A DNA stretch of 27,045 nucleotides from Macrocybe gigantea (taxonomy: Eukaryota; Basidiomycota; Agaricomycetes; Agaricales; Callistosporiaceae), in assembly GCA_011319805.1 (NCBI GenBank), contig SJRY01000139.1, positions 1 to 27,045 of the forward strand, given 5' to 3'. The notes under the pieces were generated by a model. It did no database searches. It saw nothing but the letters and a program-made list of their open reading frames with translations, and had not been told where the DNA came from. Below are positions 1 through 10,546 of this stretch, one piece after another (the first letter of the stretch is position 1; each line of letters opens with the position of its first letter). The position numbers and the translations under genes are program-made.

Positions 1-74
1 ATGTGTTGCTGAAAAGGATGAAATGTTACACGAAACGAAGAGCATGGAAAGCAAAAAAAAAAAAGAAGGCTCAC

Positions 75-408
75 TCGTCCTTGTATTCTTGGATTTCTCC
101 TTCTGGATAGACACCGTCAGGGAAGAGCTTCGAAAGACCGATGCGAGGCGGATCGCTCTGCTCGGCTTTCTTTTTCTTGGACTTCTTTTTCTTCTTCTTC
201 TTCTTTCCTTCGCCTGTCAATATCCAAACCGATGGATGACGTTGAACACATCGAACCTCCATGACGAGACAAAACGCAGACCTGAAGCTGGGTGTTCCTC
301 TACGACGCCATCCTCCTCCCCGTCTTCGATTTCTTCCGGGTCGATTGGAACGAGCACTTTGTGCTGTCCGTTCAAGCCATTGCCAGACGCTTTCGCCTCC
401 GTAGTCAT
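75..408 (-). CDS. Methionine aminopeptidase 2, 5' end (partial)
   Basis: MetAP2 removes the initiator methionine from nascent proteins in the cytosol and is the fumagillin target in eukaryotes. Only the N-terminal part is inside the window. Exon 1 runs 408-282 from an ATG (MTTEAKAS...) and is acidic. A 68-nt GT-AG intron (281-214) joins in phase to exon 2 (213-75), which opens with a long lysine tract and then reads [20 protein letters not shown]. An acidic/basic N-terminal extension followed by a 'DPP...LFPDG..PEGE' block is diagnostic of MetAP2. Exon 2 ends at a GTGAGC donor (74-73); reading on meets a stop at once, so the metal-binding catalytic domain must lie in exons left of the window. 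The family call is firm; the catalytic residues cannot be checked here. Confidence 0.88.
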
Positions 409-847
409 CGCGAACTCTCAGTGACAATGTTCGTTTTCGGGTTTGGTTCCTTGAAACACCCGGAATTGGAGGGGATGCGTCCTCTGAAGATGCTGTGATC
501 AAGGTGGAAGCCCTCTGGGAGGTAAGAATGCTGCTTGATAAAACATTTTCGAATCGCAGAGCTATCAGGTGACTCGTTCTGACATAAGCAACGAAGCGAG
601 CCTAAGTGTAGAGCGATAAAAACAATTTGATCTATCCCGTCTAGTCTACGTCATGTACAATAACCGATACATTACAGATAGTTAATGATGAAGTGACGTC
701 ACCATGTCGTAACGGCGTGCCGCGTTCGGCAAGCGCTTGTTGGAGGACGTCTGTCGAGAGAGAATGAATGCAGACAGAAAGAAAAAGAATGTGTCTTGAG
801 AAAGATGCAGCTGAAATGAAAGATTTTTGTTCCTATTGCTTATAATG
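409..847. other. Intergenic region between MetAP2 and the RhoGEF gene
   Basis: No reading frame here resembles a protein. The stretch holds the promoter of the leftward MetAP2 gene and the 3' flank of the leftward RhoGEF gene. No repeat or RNA gene was recognised. Confidence 0.6.
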
Positions 848-2956
848 TCAGCTCAAGCCTCTAGAGAATGCAATATTTCCTTGAACGCTGTCGCACTTCT
901 GCGCGATCCTGCGGGCAGCTTCGACGGCGCGTTCTACCAAGGCGCGTGAAGGCGACGTGGATGGGGTGTGAGCCAATAAGTCTACCGAAAACGAGCTGTC
1001 AGTGACGCATTTTCGGTGACCGAATAGCAAAACATACCTCGGTACAAGAGCACATATCTTGTAATTCGCTGCGTCGGGAGAATGGCCAGATCTCTCACGA
1101 AAGGTTTTTTCGCTCCTGTCGGCGTCGAAGGAGCGGTGAGGGATCGACGGTCTGTCAGTTCCTTCTCCTTTTCGCGCTTGCGGCTCAGAGAGAGGCCACT
1201 CGACGGCATTTGGAAGCTCGTCGGAGGCGCAATGCTGACCGCAACGCCCAGACTGGCTATGGACGGCATGCTCTTCCGCCAAGTGCTCATCGTCCTCTTC
1301 ATTGGGCTCAAGGTCCCATCTAAAGCGCTCCCTTCCTTGGTTTCCTTGTCCTGCCTGTCCTCTGCAGAGTCATTCTGCTTGTTCACGAACCATTCGCCGA
1401 CTGCAGCGCACCAGCTTGTGTACGCCGACTCTATAGAGTCTTCCCAGGCGACAAAGGCAGCTGCAACACCCCATGCGCTCGGATCTTCTTCCATCCGCGT
1501 GAGAAGGGTATGGCTAACATGCGCAATACTTTCAGCGAGACGCAGCATACCCGGAGGAGGCGGCATAGACGTGTCGCTAGCAAGCAGTAACCGCAACGAC
1601 GCCAAATAATGACGTTCTGTACGGACAAGCTCACGACACGTGAGGAGAGCTCGTTGGGCGATGCGCCAGGACGTCACTGGCGTCGTAGTGCTGCGGAGAT
1701 TGGGGGCTCGATGTGGAAATTGGACCGTCGGAAAGGAAGGGAGAGAAGGGGTGTATGGAATCTTGACGTTGTTGTCCTCGGAAACATGATAAGCTTTTGC
1801 AGGACCAGAGGTCTGGAAGCTGCCGTCAGATGCTTCTGGGTTCCTGGGATATCCTGCGTCCCATATATCCCAGCCGACGTCATCGATGCTCAATTCTCCT
1901 TGTTCGTCTCCGGCACTTAGACGCCTGATCATGCATATTCTTTCGAGTTCTTCGACGAGCACTTCGTCGGTTATGCCTTCATCGGTCATGGCCATCGCCA
2001 GGGTCCATCGTCTTTGCCTCGAAAAGTTGGCGTCTCTGCGGATGAGCGGCGGTCGTGTGGGCTTAGATGAAGTGGGAGACGGGCTACTTGACTGATCAGG
2101 CTCCAGAGTAAACTTGGCGCGTTTGATAGGAATAGGGGCAAGAGTCTATCTGTCAGGGCACTGGAGTGGGCAAGCGAGGAATCTTGGGCAACGGAGTCCG
2201 AGAGATAGAAGTAGTGAGAGTGGGAGCGCGAGGAGCGCTGTTGAATAGAATGAAGAGAGAAAAAAATAAAAAGCAAAAAATCGATAAGAGGGATGGCAGT
2301 AGATGAGCAAGGAAAGAGAGACTGACCGAAACAAGTTCGATGGGCTGCGGAGATTCGACCAAGGCATGCAGGGGTTGCTCATCAAAGGACTGGCTGCTGG
2401 CACGAGAATAGGGCTCGTGTCCCGACTCGCTGGCAGTGTATCTCCTCCAGGAAGACGGCGGGGGTGATCAGGCTCCTTGCCAACGGACTGGGTGTGAGGG
2501 CGCGACCGTCGTCCGCGAAGGCCGAAACGCGGCAGGATCATGAGAGATTTAGATCGCTGTGGGGGTACAGCATCGGGGCTGGCAAGCGTGGGGTTGGAAA
2601 GTGGGCAGGAGAGGTGTACGAGGGCGGAAGCGAGGAGGTGAGGTCGAGCGGAGTGTAGCTGGACCGGAGGGCCTGCTGGGATGGCCGCTTCTTGACAAGC
2701 TTTTTGGGGGACGTGTGCTGCTGTGCGGACGGGGGCGGGCAGGCTTCTTGAGGACGCTCGGGAGTCGGAGGAGTGGGGAGGCGGAGTCGTCGGAGGTGGG
2801 GGAGGGGAGAAAGGTAGGGTCGTCGGGAATGAAAGAGAGCGGTGGGAGGACGGGTGGCTCAGAGGGAAATATCTGTGACTTTTTGAGCTTGCGGGAGGAA
2901 CGGCGTCGGGCGAGGGCGAAGAGCAGCGACTCGCTGCCCGAGTCGACGAGCGCCAT
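848..2956 (-). CDS. Dbl-homology (DH) domain RhoGEF
   Basis: Likely guanine-nucleotide exchange factor for a Rho/Rac/Cdc42 GTPase at the plasma membrane or cell cortex. The firm part is exon 2145-1038 joined through a 56-nt intron (1037-982) to the last exon 981-848. It contains a DH start (LLTCRELVRTERHYLASLRL), then a Ser/Thr-rich insert, and the conserved CR3 helix ILPTQRITRYVLLYRDLL spanning the intron, before the stop. There is no PH domain after the DH. Upstream, an in-phase 181-nt intron (2326-2146) leads into SFDEQPLHALVESPQPIELVS. The probable start is ATG 2956 (MALVDSGSE...), 68 bp from the divergent RIB7 ATG. Between about 2430 and 2760 coding-like Ser/Pro-rich sequence changes frame, and its exon joins were not resolved. 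Gene identity is secure; the N-terminal model is provisional. Confidence 0.8.
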
Positions 2957-3023
2957 ACAAGATCCTCGCCGGTCACAAGGTCACACACCGACCCTTCGAC
3001 CAAATAGCGCCATACACAGAACC

Positions 3024-4035
3024 ATGTCCACTCCTCCCGCTTTCCTCGTCGACACCCTCGCAGACCGCGCCCAGCACGACACCGTCCGGGTCACTCTCAC
3101 TTTTGCGCAGTCACTCGATGCTAAAATTGCAGGAATTGCCGGCAAGCAGCTCATCCTCAGCGGCACGCAGTCCATGATCATGACACACTGGTACTCCCCG
3201 CATCGAGCCTGCCTGCACGCTCTCCCTGCTCACTCGAGTCCAGGATGCGCACCATGCACGACGCCATTCTTATTGGCATCGGCACCGCCCTCAACGATGA
3301 CCCTCAGCTCAACAGTGCGCACGCCTGAACACGCCTTCACTCTACGCTTATACTGACTAGTAGCCGTCCAGCACGCCACCTTCCCCGCGCCCAGAGCCCT
3401 ACCACCTACCCCGTCCGATCGTTCTTGACTCCGATCTCAGACTGCCACCAACCTGCAAACTATTAGCAAATTACAATGCTGGCCGCGGCAGGCGGCCCTG
3501 GGTCGTTTGTGCTGTATTGCCGAAGCACGACGCGGACGCAGATCGGGTGTCGGAGTGGCAACGCCGCAGGGAGGCACTCGAAATCGCGGGTGCTACCATC
3601 ATCACTCTCCCCGCCGTCGATCCAGGTTCGTGCGGGAAAACATTCTGGATACCCACTAAACTGAGGAAGGTCAAAAAGTTGATCAAATTGAGCGGAGGAT
3701 CCCGATTCCTACCCTGCTCAGAACACTCTATGAACGAGGCGTTCGTTCTCTGATGGTCGAAGGCGGCGCCCGCATCATTGCCTCGTTTTTCGCCGCTCAT
3801 TTCGCCGATGCCAGCCCTGTCGTTGACACCATAATATTGACCGTCGCTCCCACCTTTGTGGGCGATGATGGAGTGGGATATGGTCTCGACCCGACAAAAG
3901 TAAATACCACCGCTCGCCGTTATTGAACCATGTCAACCTCCTTACTTCTAGGCGTCCCGTTTCAAACACGCGAAGACCGAAGTCATGGGCAAAGATACCG
4001 TTGTCGTCTTGAGAATCTCCCACAACTCATCCTAG
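3024..4035 (+). CDS. RIB7: 2,5-diamino-6-ribosylamino-pyrimidinone 5'-phosphate reductase (riboflavin biosynthesis)
   Basis: Fungal RIB7-type NAD(P)H-dependent reductase, which reduces the ribosyl side chain of the diaminopyrimidine intermediate to the ribityl form, an early step of FMN/FAD synthesis in the cytosol. Exons 3024-3190, 3244-3314, 3395-3625, 3679-3899 and 3952-4035 sum to 774 nt (257 aa) with every phase agreeing, close to the family's usual length. Hallmarks in order: VTLTFAQSLDAKIAG near the N-terminus, TMHDAILIGIGTALNDDPQL, PRPIVLDS, and the glycine-rich VRSLMVEGGARIIASF with C-terminal ILTVAPTFVGDDG. Intron 2 (3315-3394) is the least certain: another acceptor at 3363 would keep more of the loop but breaks the frame. 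The gene is divergent from the RhoGEF and convergent with NBR1, 166 bp away. Confidence 0.9.
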
Positions 4036-4201
4036 TCCAATTCGAGTCAAAGATGATATTGCCACTGAATCAAAGGGTCTGCACTGCATGTAAAAGTTAC
4101 CATTTCGATGCGGATATATCAATCAAAAGGATCTCAAATTTAAGATGTTAGTATACAGTGATCAAAACGTGCATTGGAAAGTTCCCAGATCCACAGGCTT
4201 C

Positions 4202-7200
4202 CTACTCATCCTCGGAAGACGTGTTGTCTTCATACAATAGGACGTATTCCGCATTCTGGTTCGCTTCTTCGGTTCGAGCCGGCGTTCGACTTGCTTCCCA
4301 TAGTTCCGCATCGTCATCTTCATCGTCTGAATGAGGGATGCTGATGAACGATAATTCTGACGCATCGGAAATATCACCGTCGGAGAAATCGTTGGAATCG
4401 CCAAGTGTTTGTGATGGTTCTGTGGTAGGCGATGAGGCCGCTGTCTCTTCTGCTCTGTCTCGCATGCAGGGCATAGGAAGCAGAGACTCTGCTGGAGCAG
4501 ACTTGGGCATCACTATCATTGATGAGGATGACAGCGATTCATCCGAATTTTCGTTGGCCTCCGCGACATTAATGCTGCCCGAGATAATTGAGAACTGTGA
4601 TCCAACTAGAAAAGGACCAAATGCTCACTCTATCCATATGCTGTTGCCGAACATTTCGTCCTTGTCATCACGCAGACCCCAATAGCTAACATATCGTCCA
4701 GGAATCTCAGGTGCCTATTGGCCTTGTCAGTTTCAACCAATCTCTGACGATGCTTCGAAACCGTTTACCTTCAGTCCATTTACCCACAGAGTCACTGCTT
4801 CTCCGACTTGGACGGGCCCAGTCTTGATACTTTGGGTGCTTCCATCTTTCCCAAATGAGGCACCAGCCAAATAGATGAGCTCCGTACCCTCCGGCCAATC
4901 CCTATCACCATCGTTCAAGATTTTCCATGCCTTGACAAACTCAGCTCCAGGTGGAAACGTTTGACCGTCGTGAACCGTGATGTCTGCAACAAAATCCGCT
5001 GATAGCGAAGCTGATTTAGTAGGGCTGTTCGGGGTTGTCGATTCTGCGCATGTTATTGATGTTTCCGGGACCGTCGCGGAACGATATTCATCAAGTAATG
5101 CAGCCAGGGAATAGCGCTTTGTTTCTACATCACTAGATGTGTCTTGGAAAGGTGACTTGTCGAAGGACGTTTCTTTGTCGAAGACGGCCTTAATGGCTGT
5201 TTGATCGGTGGAAAGATCAACCCCCTCATCCTTTGTCTCCTGGACCGGCGCGTGTGAAGAAGTAATGGTGAGAGCCTCACCAATAAGATGATTCAGTTCA
5301 TGTCCGGTCCATAACCAGGAAACAGGGCTTGACGCAAATTCACCATCGTGTGAGACGGATGCAGAAGGCGTGCGTTTTGGCACCAGCGGAACGTGCACAG
5401 CCATTTCCAGTCCGGAAGAATCCAAAATTGACTGTAACGTAGTACTGCCTTCGACGACAGGGCTCAACGAGTGGTCTTGACTTGGCACAATCTGAGGAAG
5501 GTCACTCGTATGCAAACGAGTAGAAGCTCCTCCTGGAACTGCTGTCACAACGGAATCTTGCAATGCTGGATCCTCTTTCATGGTGTACAATGGCATATTG
5601 AAGTCTGCGGGAAGGATGTCTGCGGGCCGGACTGGGAGCGTCATGGAGGTGTCTGAATCACGACACAGTCCTTTGGCCTCCGACGCGATGCGCAACGAAT
5701 CTTCACGTGTTGCAGCATCGCCTGCGAAGGAATCATTCGATTCCGAGAGAGCCAAGTTGTCTAAAGAGTCAGGCAGAGGTTGGTTTGGGTTGTTAATAAA
5801 ACCTGCTTCATAGATGGATGATCTTCTTGAACATGTGCCTTCTGCAAGCGGGGCTCTCCGAACAACAGGAATTTCAGTGTCCGCCGACCTCAATTTCAAC
5901 ATGGGATGGTTCGTCGGGTGAAGTGGAATGGGATGGGCTTCGCAAACGTCGCAAAGGTCAAAATCGGAACAGCCATAATGCATGCACTGCACAGTGGGGG
6001 GGACGACGTGAATGACAACGAGGGTAAAGACGAGAAAGAACATACCTTGTATCGAATGCCGACAATCGCTCGTTCGCATACTTTAAGCTGTTAGACTATA
6101 CTCGAGAAAGCGAAGAAAAAATTATCTCACTGTTGCAAATAGCAGGATGTCGAGAAGACGAAGACGAAGGCGAAGGCCGCCGCTACCGAAGCTAATATAA
6201 AATTTGGCCATAAAGAACTTGCGGAACACTTACAATGTAGTCGTCTGGATTTGTAATTCTGGCAAAAGAATGTCCAGGATGCTGTTCCAGGGTAATACTA
6301 TCGATGCTAGCTTAAAGAACGAGTTGCATAGGTCTCTGTGGGATAACGTACCCAAAGCAGTCTTTGCAAGTGTCAAAATCCGGACATACGGTACATTTCT
6401 GCACACACATATGTGAAAGAGTGCCGCCACAAGGATGAGAGAGGAGCTCACGTATCGTACACCGTATATTCTAGAGTCACATAAGTCGCAGGACGCTGGG
6501 TGAGCCTGCAGCATGACATCAGTATGGGAAACTTCAGAGAAGGTTTGGCGGTTTGGCGTCCGGTCTCCTTCGAAAATTGTGTGGACATAATGATTGTGAG
6601 GATCGCGTGCTTCGAAAAATTCGTGGAAAGGATTGTGACGTTGACTTGCGCCGGACATCATACAAGCTGAGCACAAATCGTAATCTATAAAACGCTGAAT
6701 TATGAACACCAATAATCACTTACAAACAGACTCTTACCAGGACAATCCAAACATTTGTGTCTGACTCCTTCCACTGTCTTATCGCACATGTCACATATGA
6801 CGCCATGATGAAGTATGGGGGCCGTTGGAGGCGATGCCGGTCCAGCAGCACAAGAACGTGGTTCTGATGGGGAGATTGGTTGTCCTTGTGTGATAGCAGT
6901 AGCATTAGGTTCAGGCGTCACACGATACGCAGCTGGAGTATCTGTAAGGATATTGATATGAGACACAACCGAAAAGAGATGAACCGACCTAGCGTGGCTA
7001 ATTGCGGACTTCGCAATGGTCGTTCCTCGATATTGAAGGCCCTATTCATGATGTCTTGAAGACTCGTCTCAAAATCGGAGATTATCCGTTGTATGTCGGC
7101 CTTCGTCTGGGAGATAGAGCAGCACGTCCTGTCCATGGATCTATTGCCTCGTAAAGAAGCATGGTCTGCACCAGAATCCGATGAAGATGGTGTACTCTCT

Positions 7201-7744
7201 TCAGGGTACACATGAGAAACAGGAGGAAAGACGATAGGAGGCGGCGGAACATGGTATAATGATATAGGCCGAGTTGACATGGAAACATCCGTAGACCTAG
7301 GTTCCACAGGTGGATGCTGCTCAACGGCGATACTTCTAGCAGAAGGTGAATTGTCTTGGAAAGATGCACTGTCTTCAGTGGTGACGTCAGATACGTGTCG
7401 GAAGGGTTCATCCACGATGGATAAGCGAAGCAGAGCGTTTGACCACGAACGGCCTCTGAACGGGACTAGACACCTCGAATAGTCTTCGGCAGAATGAACT
7501 TCATTTCCAATGAGAATGCGAGCTGCTAATGATGCATCAGGCGAAAATAACAATTTGGACAGAAAATAATTCTGATTTGAAGGAAAGACACGGGAAAGCT
7601 AACGAGAGGACATGAGACACCAAAACAAAAGGCAGAGAGAACGTAGCCCACCTGCTTGCTGAGCTCCTCAAAGGAAGGAAATGTGTTGGCCTGAAAAGAG
7701 AATTTTCGAAGTTCTCCATTGTACGATGCTTTGACGGTGAACAT
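4202..7744 (-). CDS. NBR1-type selective autophagy receptor (PB1, three ZZ fingers, FW domain)
   Basis: Cargo receptor that links protein cargo to Atg8 membranes or to vacuolar sorting. Exons 7744-7652, 7571-6989, 6941-6738, 6684-6452, 6398-6352, 6297-6234, 6182-6131, 6080-6046, 5986-4769, 4714-4629 and 4574-4202 sum to 2,988 nt (995 aa), all in phase. Domains: PB1-like N-terminus (FTVKASYNGELRKFSF, residues 1-90); ZZ1 about 270-320 (CDMC, CLDC, DYDLCSAC); ZZ2 about 355-400 (CDLC, CPDFDTCKDC); ZZ3 about 420-465 (CNIC, GIRYKCMHYGC, DLCDVC); a long Ser/Thr-rich disordered linker; and the FW (four-tryptophan) domain about 770-875 (FPPGAEFVKAWKILNDGDRDW ... GRYVSYWGLR ... SIWIDINV). The tail is acidic with possible LIR motifs (SFISI before DDEDDD; EYVLL before acidic residues). 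No UBA domain was seen. Each ZZ finger is split by introns. Confidence 0.92.
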
Positions 7745-7890
7745 TGCAAATGACTTGACGGTGAGCAAACAGAAAGCGCAGTGCGCAGTGACGACTTTAA
7801 ATCACAGGGAACGTCACGTCATTACGTCAGCGGCATCGGGCGTTCTTTAAAAAGGCAACCGTTCATGAATTCGTAAAAAGTACAAAGAAT

Positions 7891-9822
7891 TTAAGCTATC
7901 GATACTTCTGTGATAGATGCCCAACCTCTGGGTGTGCGTCAGTCACCAATTTTTTTGAACAACGCGTCATCTTTACCTCGTGGAGTGGACTTTCTTGACC
8001 TTAAGACCACCGAGCTCTACCATCTCCTTTAGCTGAGGATAAGTACGCTCGAAAGCTGACAAGAAGATTAGTCCAGTTCGCGTTTCATCGTCCACGCAAA
8101 AGCTACTTACAATTGCATAGGGCGGTCAAAGCGACGTTAATCTGATGCTGCATGCGACTAGAGTCACCGAAATCAACTGGTACAAAGGCAGGGCGGGAAT
8201 GGGCGTGTAGACGTCCTTCCGAAGGGTAGAGAGGGACTCCCCAAGATCAATTCCTTGGGAGGAGGTTGTACCAGATTGTATGACGGTGTCGATGATCAGA
8301 AGGCAGCTCTAGAGATGACAAAGGTTAATGAATCTTTGACTTTCAAGAATGAAAAATTAGGGATGAACATTCTCGTTCAGCACATCACGGATCTGGCGAA
8401 GCATTTTAGCACCTGCAATTCGAGTCATGAGAAAGACCGTCGGGAAGGCTCGTTATATCGCGTTCACCATCTTCAGTGCTCCAGTCATGCAAGACTAACG
8501 GATCCTCAATTCATGTTCAGGCTATGTCACGCATGACAAAAACGCACCTCGCTGCATAACAAATACGTAATTGCCTTTTGTACGTTGCTGCGGCTTGAAG
8601 AAGTCCTGGGCCTCAAAGATGACTCTGCCCTTCAAGTCCTTGGAGGCGATAAATTTCTCGGCAGCCTCTCGTGTTTCAGGAAGGTCCTGCACGATGAATT
8701 GCTTGATTCCTGGATATCTGAAGTAGCGTCGATTCAGTAAACAGCAATGATCCTCCAATGCTCGTTGGCTCACTTGGCAGCAAGCGAACAGCAGAGAGTA
8801 CCCTGGCCTCCACCAACGTCCACAATGGCATCCTTTCCTCGAGCGATCTCGGCCCATGGGAAGTCCGCAGTTACACCAGGATCGGAAGTTGGGCCGACAG
8901 CACCGAGACTAATAGATAACCAATGAAGGTTGCGTCAATAACGTGCAAAGATCATTGGGATAAATCTTACGCGAGGCCAAACTTGATTGCCTCTTCAGGA
9001 TCTTTGGTCAACCATCCATTTGCGCCGAAGAACGAGACATCCGTGCTATAAGCCAGCTGGAAGGCGGTATGAAGGGGATTCGTGCTCTTTTTGAATGCTT
9101 GATCAGGATGATTGATCATCTCGGGGAACCGGGCGGATACTTTGCTGAAAAGATCGTTCCTGGATATCGAAGTAAGCCACTTCATAATTGTTAACTTGGG
9201 AAGTGGAATGCTCACATGTACGTAGCGAGATGATAGCCTGGCTGATCTTTCTTGATAACGTTGCTGAAGCGATTGTTGGCGAAGTAGCCATGCTTGGGTT
9301 CGCGGAACCAGCCTTGCGTTATCAAGAGGCGCAGAATGCGTTCTTGTTCCCCAGATAAGTATTTATGGCTTCGAAAAATGAATAGTATATAAATACCAAG
9401 CTTAAGACCGTCGACGCCTGTCTTCGTGGAGATCTCGTCGATGCTCAGTCCTTCTTCGGAATCCCCGAGAATTGTAGGAAGATTGATCTGTGCTGCGATC
9501 TGGAGGCTTGTAGATTCCAACGTCATCCATGTATTCGCAGTCAATGCGTCATACGGATTCTGGAACAGCGTCCTGAGGAGCCCCTGAAAAGCAGTAAGTC
9601 TGGGATGAATTGCGCCTATATCCTACTCACTAGACATGCTGAAATAGTTCGACGGGCCTCATACATCTTTGGGGTTGGAAGGTACGTAATTTCGTCGATA
9701 GGGTGAGGCTTCGATGTGTTCAAGGAAGGTTCGGGGAGATTCTGAGACGCCAACTCTGCTTTGAATGCATCGATGGCGATATTCAAGGTGTTCTGAAGAC
9801 TGGTGATTTCGGATAAGGACAT
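7891..9822 (-). CDS. SAM-dependent O-methyltransferase, plant COMT-like class
   Basis: Transfers methyl from S-adenosylmethionine to a hydroxyl of a small, probably phenolic, substrate; the substrate is unknown. Exons: 9822-9631, 9583-9397, 9342-9216, 9159-8971, 8908-8774, 8717-8548, 8494-8468 (27 nt), 8412-8369, 8308-8111, 8055-7977, 7927-7891. The N-terminal dimerisation region has TLESTSLQIAAQINLPTIL; the SAM motif I is IVDVGGGQGTL; motif II region reads QFIVQDLPE; the catalytic-histidine motif is VLHDWSTEDG, split by an intron; then LLIIDTVIQSG and the C-terminal FERTYPQLKEMVELGGLKVK. Exon 8308-8111 changes frame inside: joining needs removal of a 35-nt GT-AG piece (about 8266-8232), giving 1,350 nt and 449 aa, or the gene carries a frameshift. 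No obvious metabolite cluster surrounds it. Confidence 0.85.
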
Positions 9823-10026
9823 GGGAAAAGTGGGGAAGAGCTGATCAGGTTCGGTTCGAGTACCGTCTATTTATCCTCATGCTCGTTACTTCTAGGTGAG
9901 GCAGGCGCCTGGCGGCTCAACGTTTTGTCGTTCGTCTTTCACTGGTGCGAGCTGGTAATTTGTATCCAGGAGATTGGCAGACAAGTTCTAGTCCACCCTC
10001 CTCATTATCACTACTAAATTCAGTAG

Positions 10027-10479
10027 ATCTTTGGTCAGGATATGTCAACGGGGACCTGGATTGGCATTTCGCGTGCAAGTGCGAAGCTGGTGATCAACGA
10101 CCCTCCGACTGCACAGGGTTTACCTGAGAGAATCTATGATTATCTCGACGCCGATCTGTTATACCTGCAATGTTTTCACTTTTTGAAGGTCTAGAAGGCG
10201 GAAGAAAAAGAACAGTTCTCCCAAACAAGGACATCAGATTTGCTGCCGCTTCCCTGCAGGAGCAATGACTCCTGAGATCTGAATTGTCACCTCACCTGAG
10301 TTACAGCATTTTTTCTAGGGTTGCCTACTAATCATACTGGGGCACTTCTTCCGGATGTTCGGACTCGTCTCCTTGGTGTGCAAGAGACCCTGACGGCGAT
10401 TCAAAAACATCCAAATATCGTTGCCCTATTGAATCCTAACCCTTACTCTAAGCCTCCTTTCGTCAAAGATTCAATTTAG
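10027..10479 (+). pseudogene. Possible gene remnant upstream of the DUF6534 gene
   Basis: Two coding-looking pieces. The first (10027-10188) follows an AG and reads ...STGTWIGISRASAKLVI..., staying open to a GT at 10189. The second (10319-10479) follows a T-rich CTAG acceptor and reads ...LLGVQETLTAIQKHPNIVALL..., ending at TAG 10477. The junction phases do not match with the sites seen, and no upstream start was found. The GTWIGISR string recalls TANGO2/NRDE proteins, but the rest does not, so no function is assigned. It may be a decayed gene or chance; the remainder of 9823-10546 shows nothing else. Confidence 0.25.
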
Positions 10480-10487
10480 TCAGAGAG

Positions 10488-10496
10488 GATAAAAGG
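10488..10496 (+). promoter_or_regulatory. TATA-like element of the DUF6534 gene
   Basis: GATAAAAGG lies about 50 bp upstream of the ATG at 10547, a usual position for a fungal TATA element. Judged by sequence and position only. Confidence 0.35.
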
Positions 10497-10546
10497 CTGG
10501 ATCTCGGGCCCTGGTTCCCCATTGCCCTTCAACAATTTCCTCCACA

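Noticed and set aside
1082..1609. Plus-strand 175-codon frame
   Set aside because: Antisense shadow of the DH-domain exon.
2146..3003. Minus-strand 285-codon open frame through the RhoGEF N-terminus
   Set aside because: Its openness is explained by Ser/Pro-rich, G+C-rich DNA; neighbouring frames carry the more protein-like RhoGEF segments, and it does not join to the DH exon in phase.
6046..6182. Apparent loss of the first cysteine of the third ZZ finger in NBR1
   Set aside because: Using acceptors at 6183 and 6081 restores RHPAICNICERAIVG with the CxxC intact and all phases consistent.
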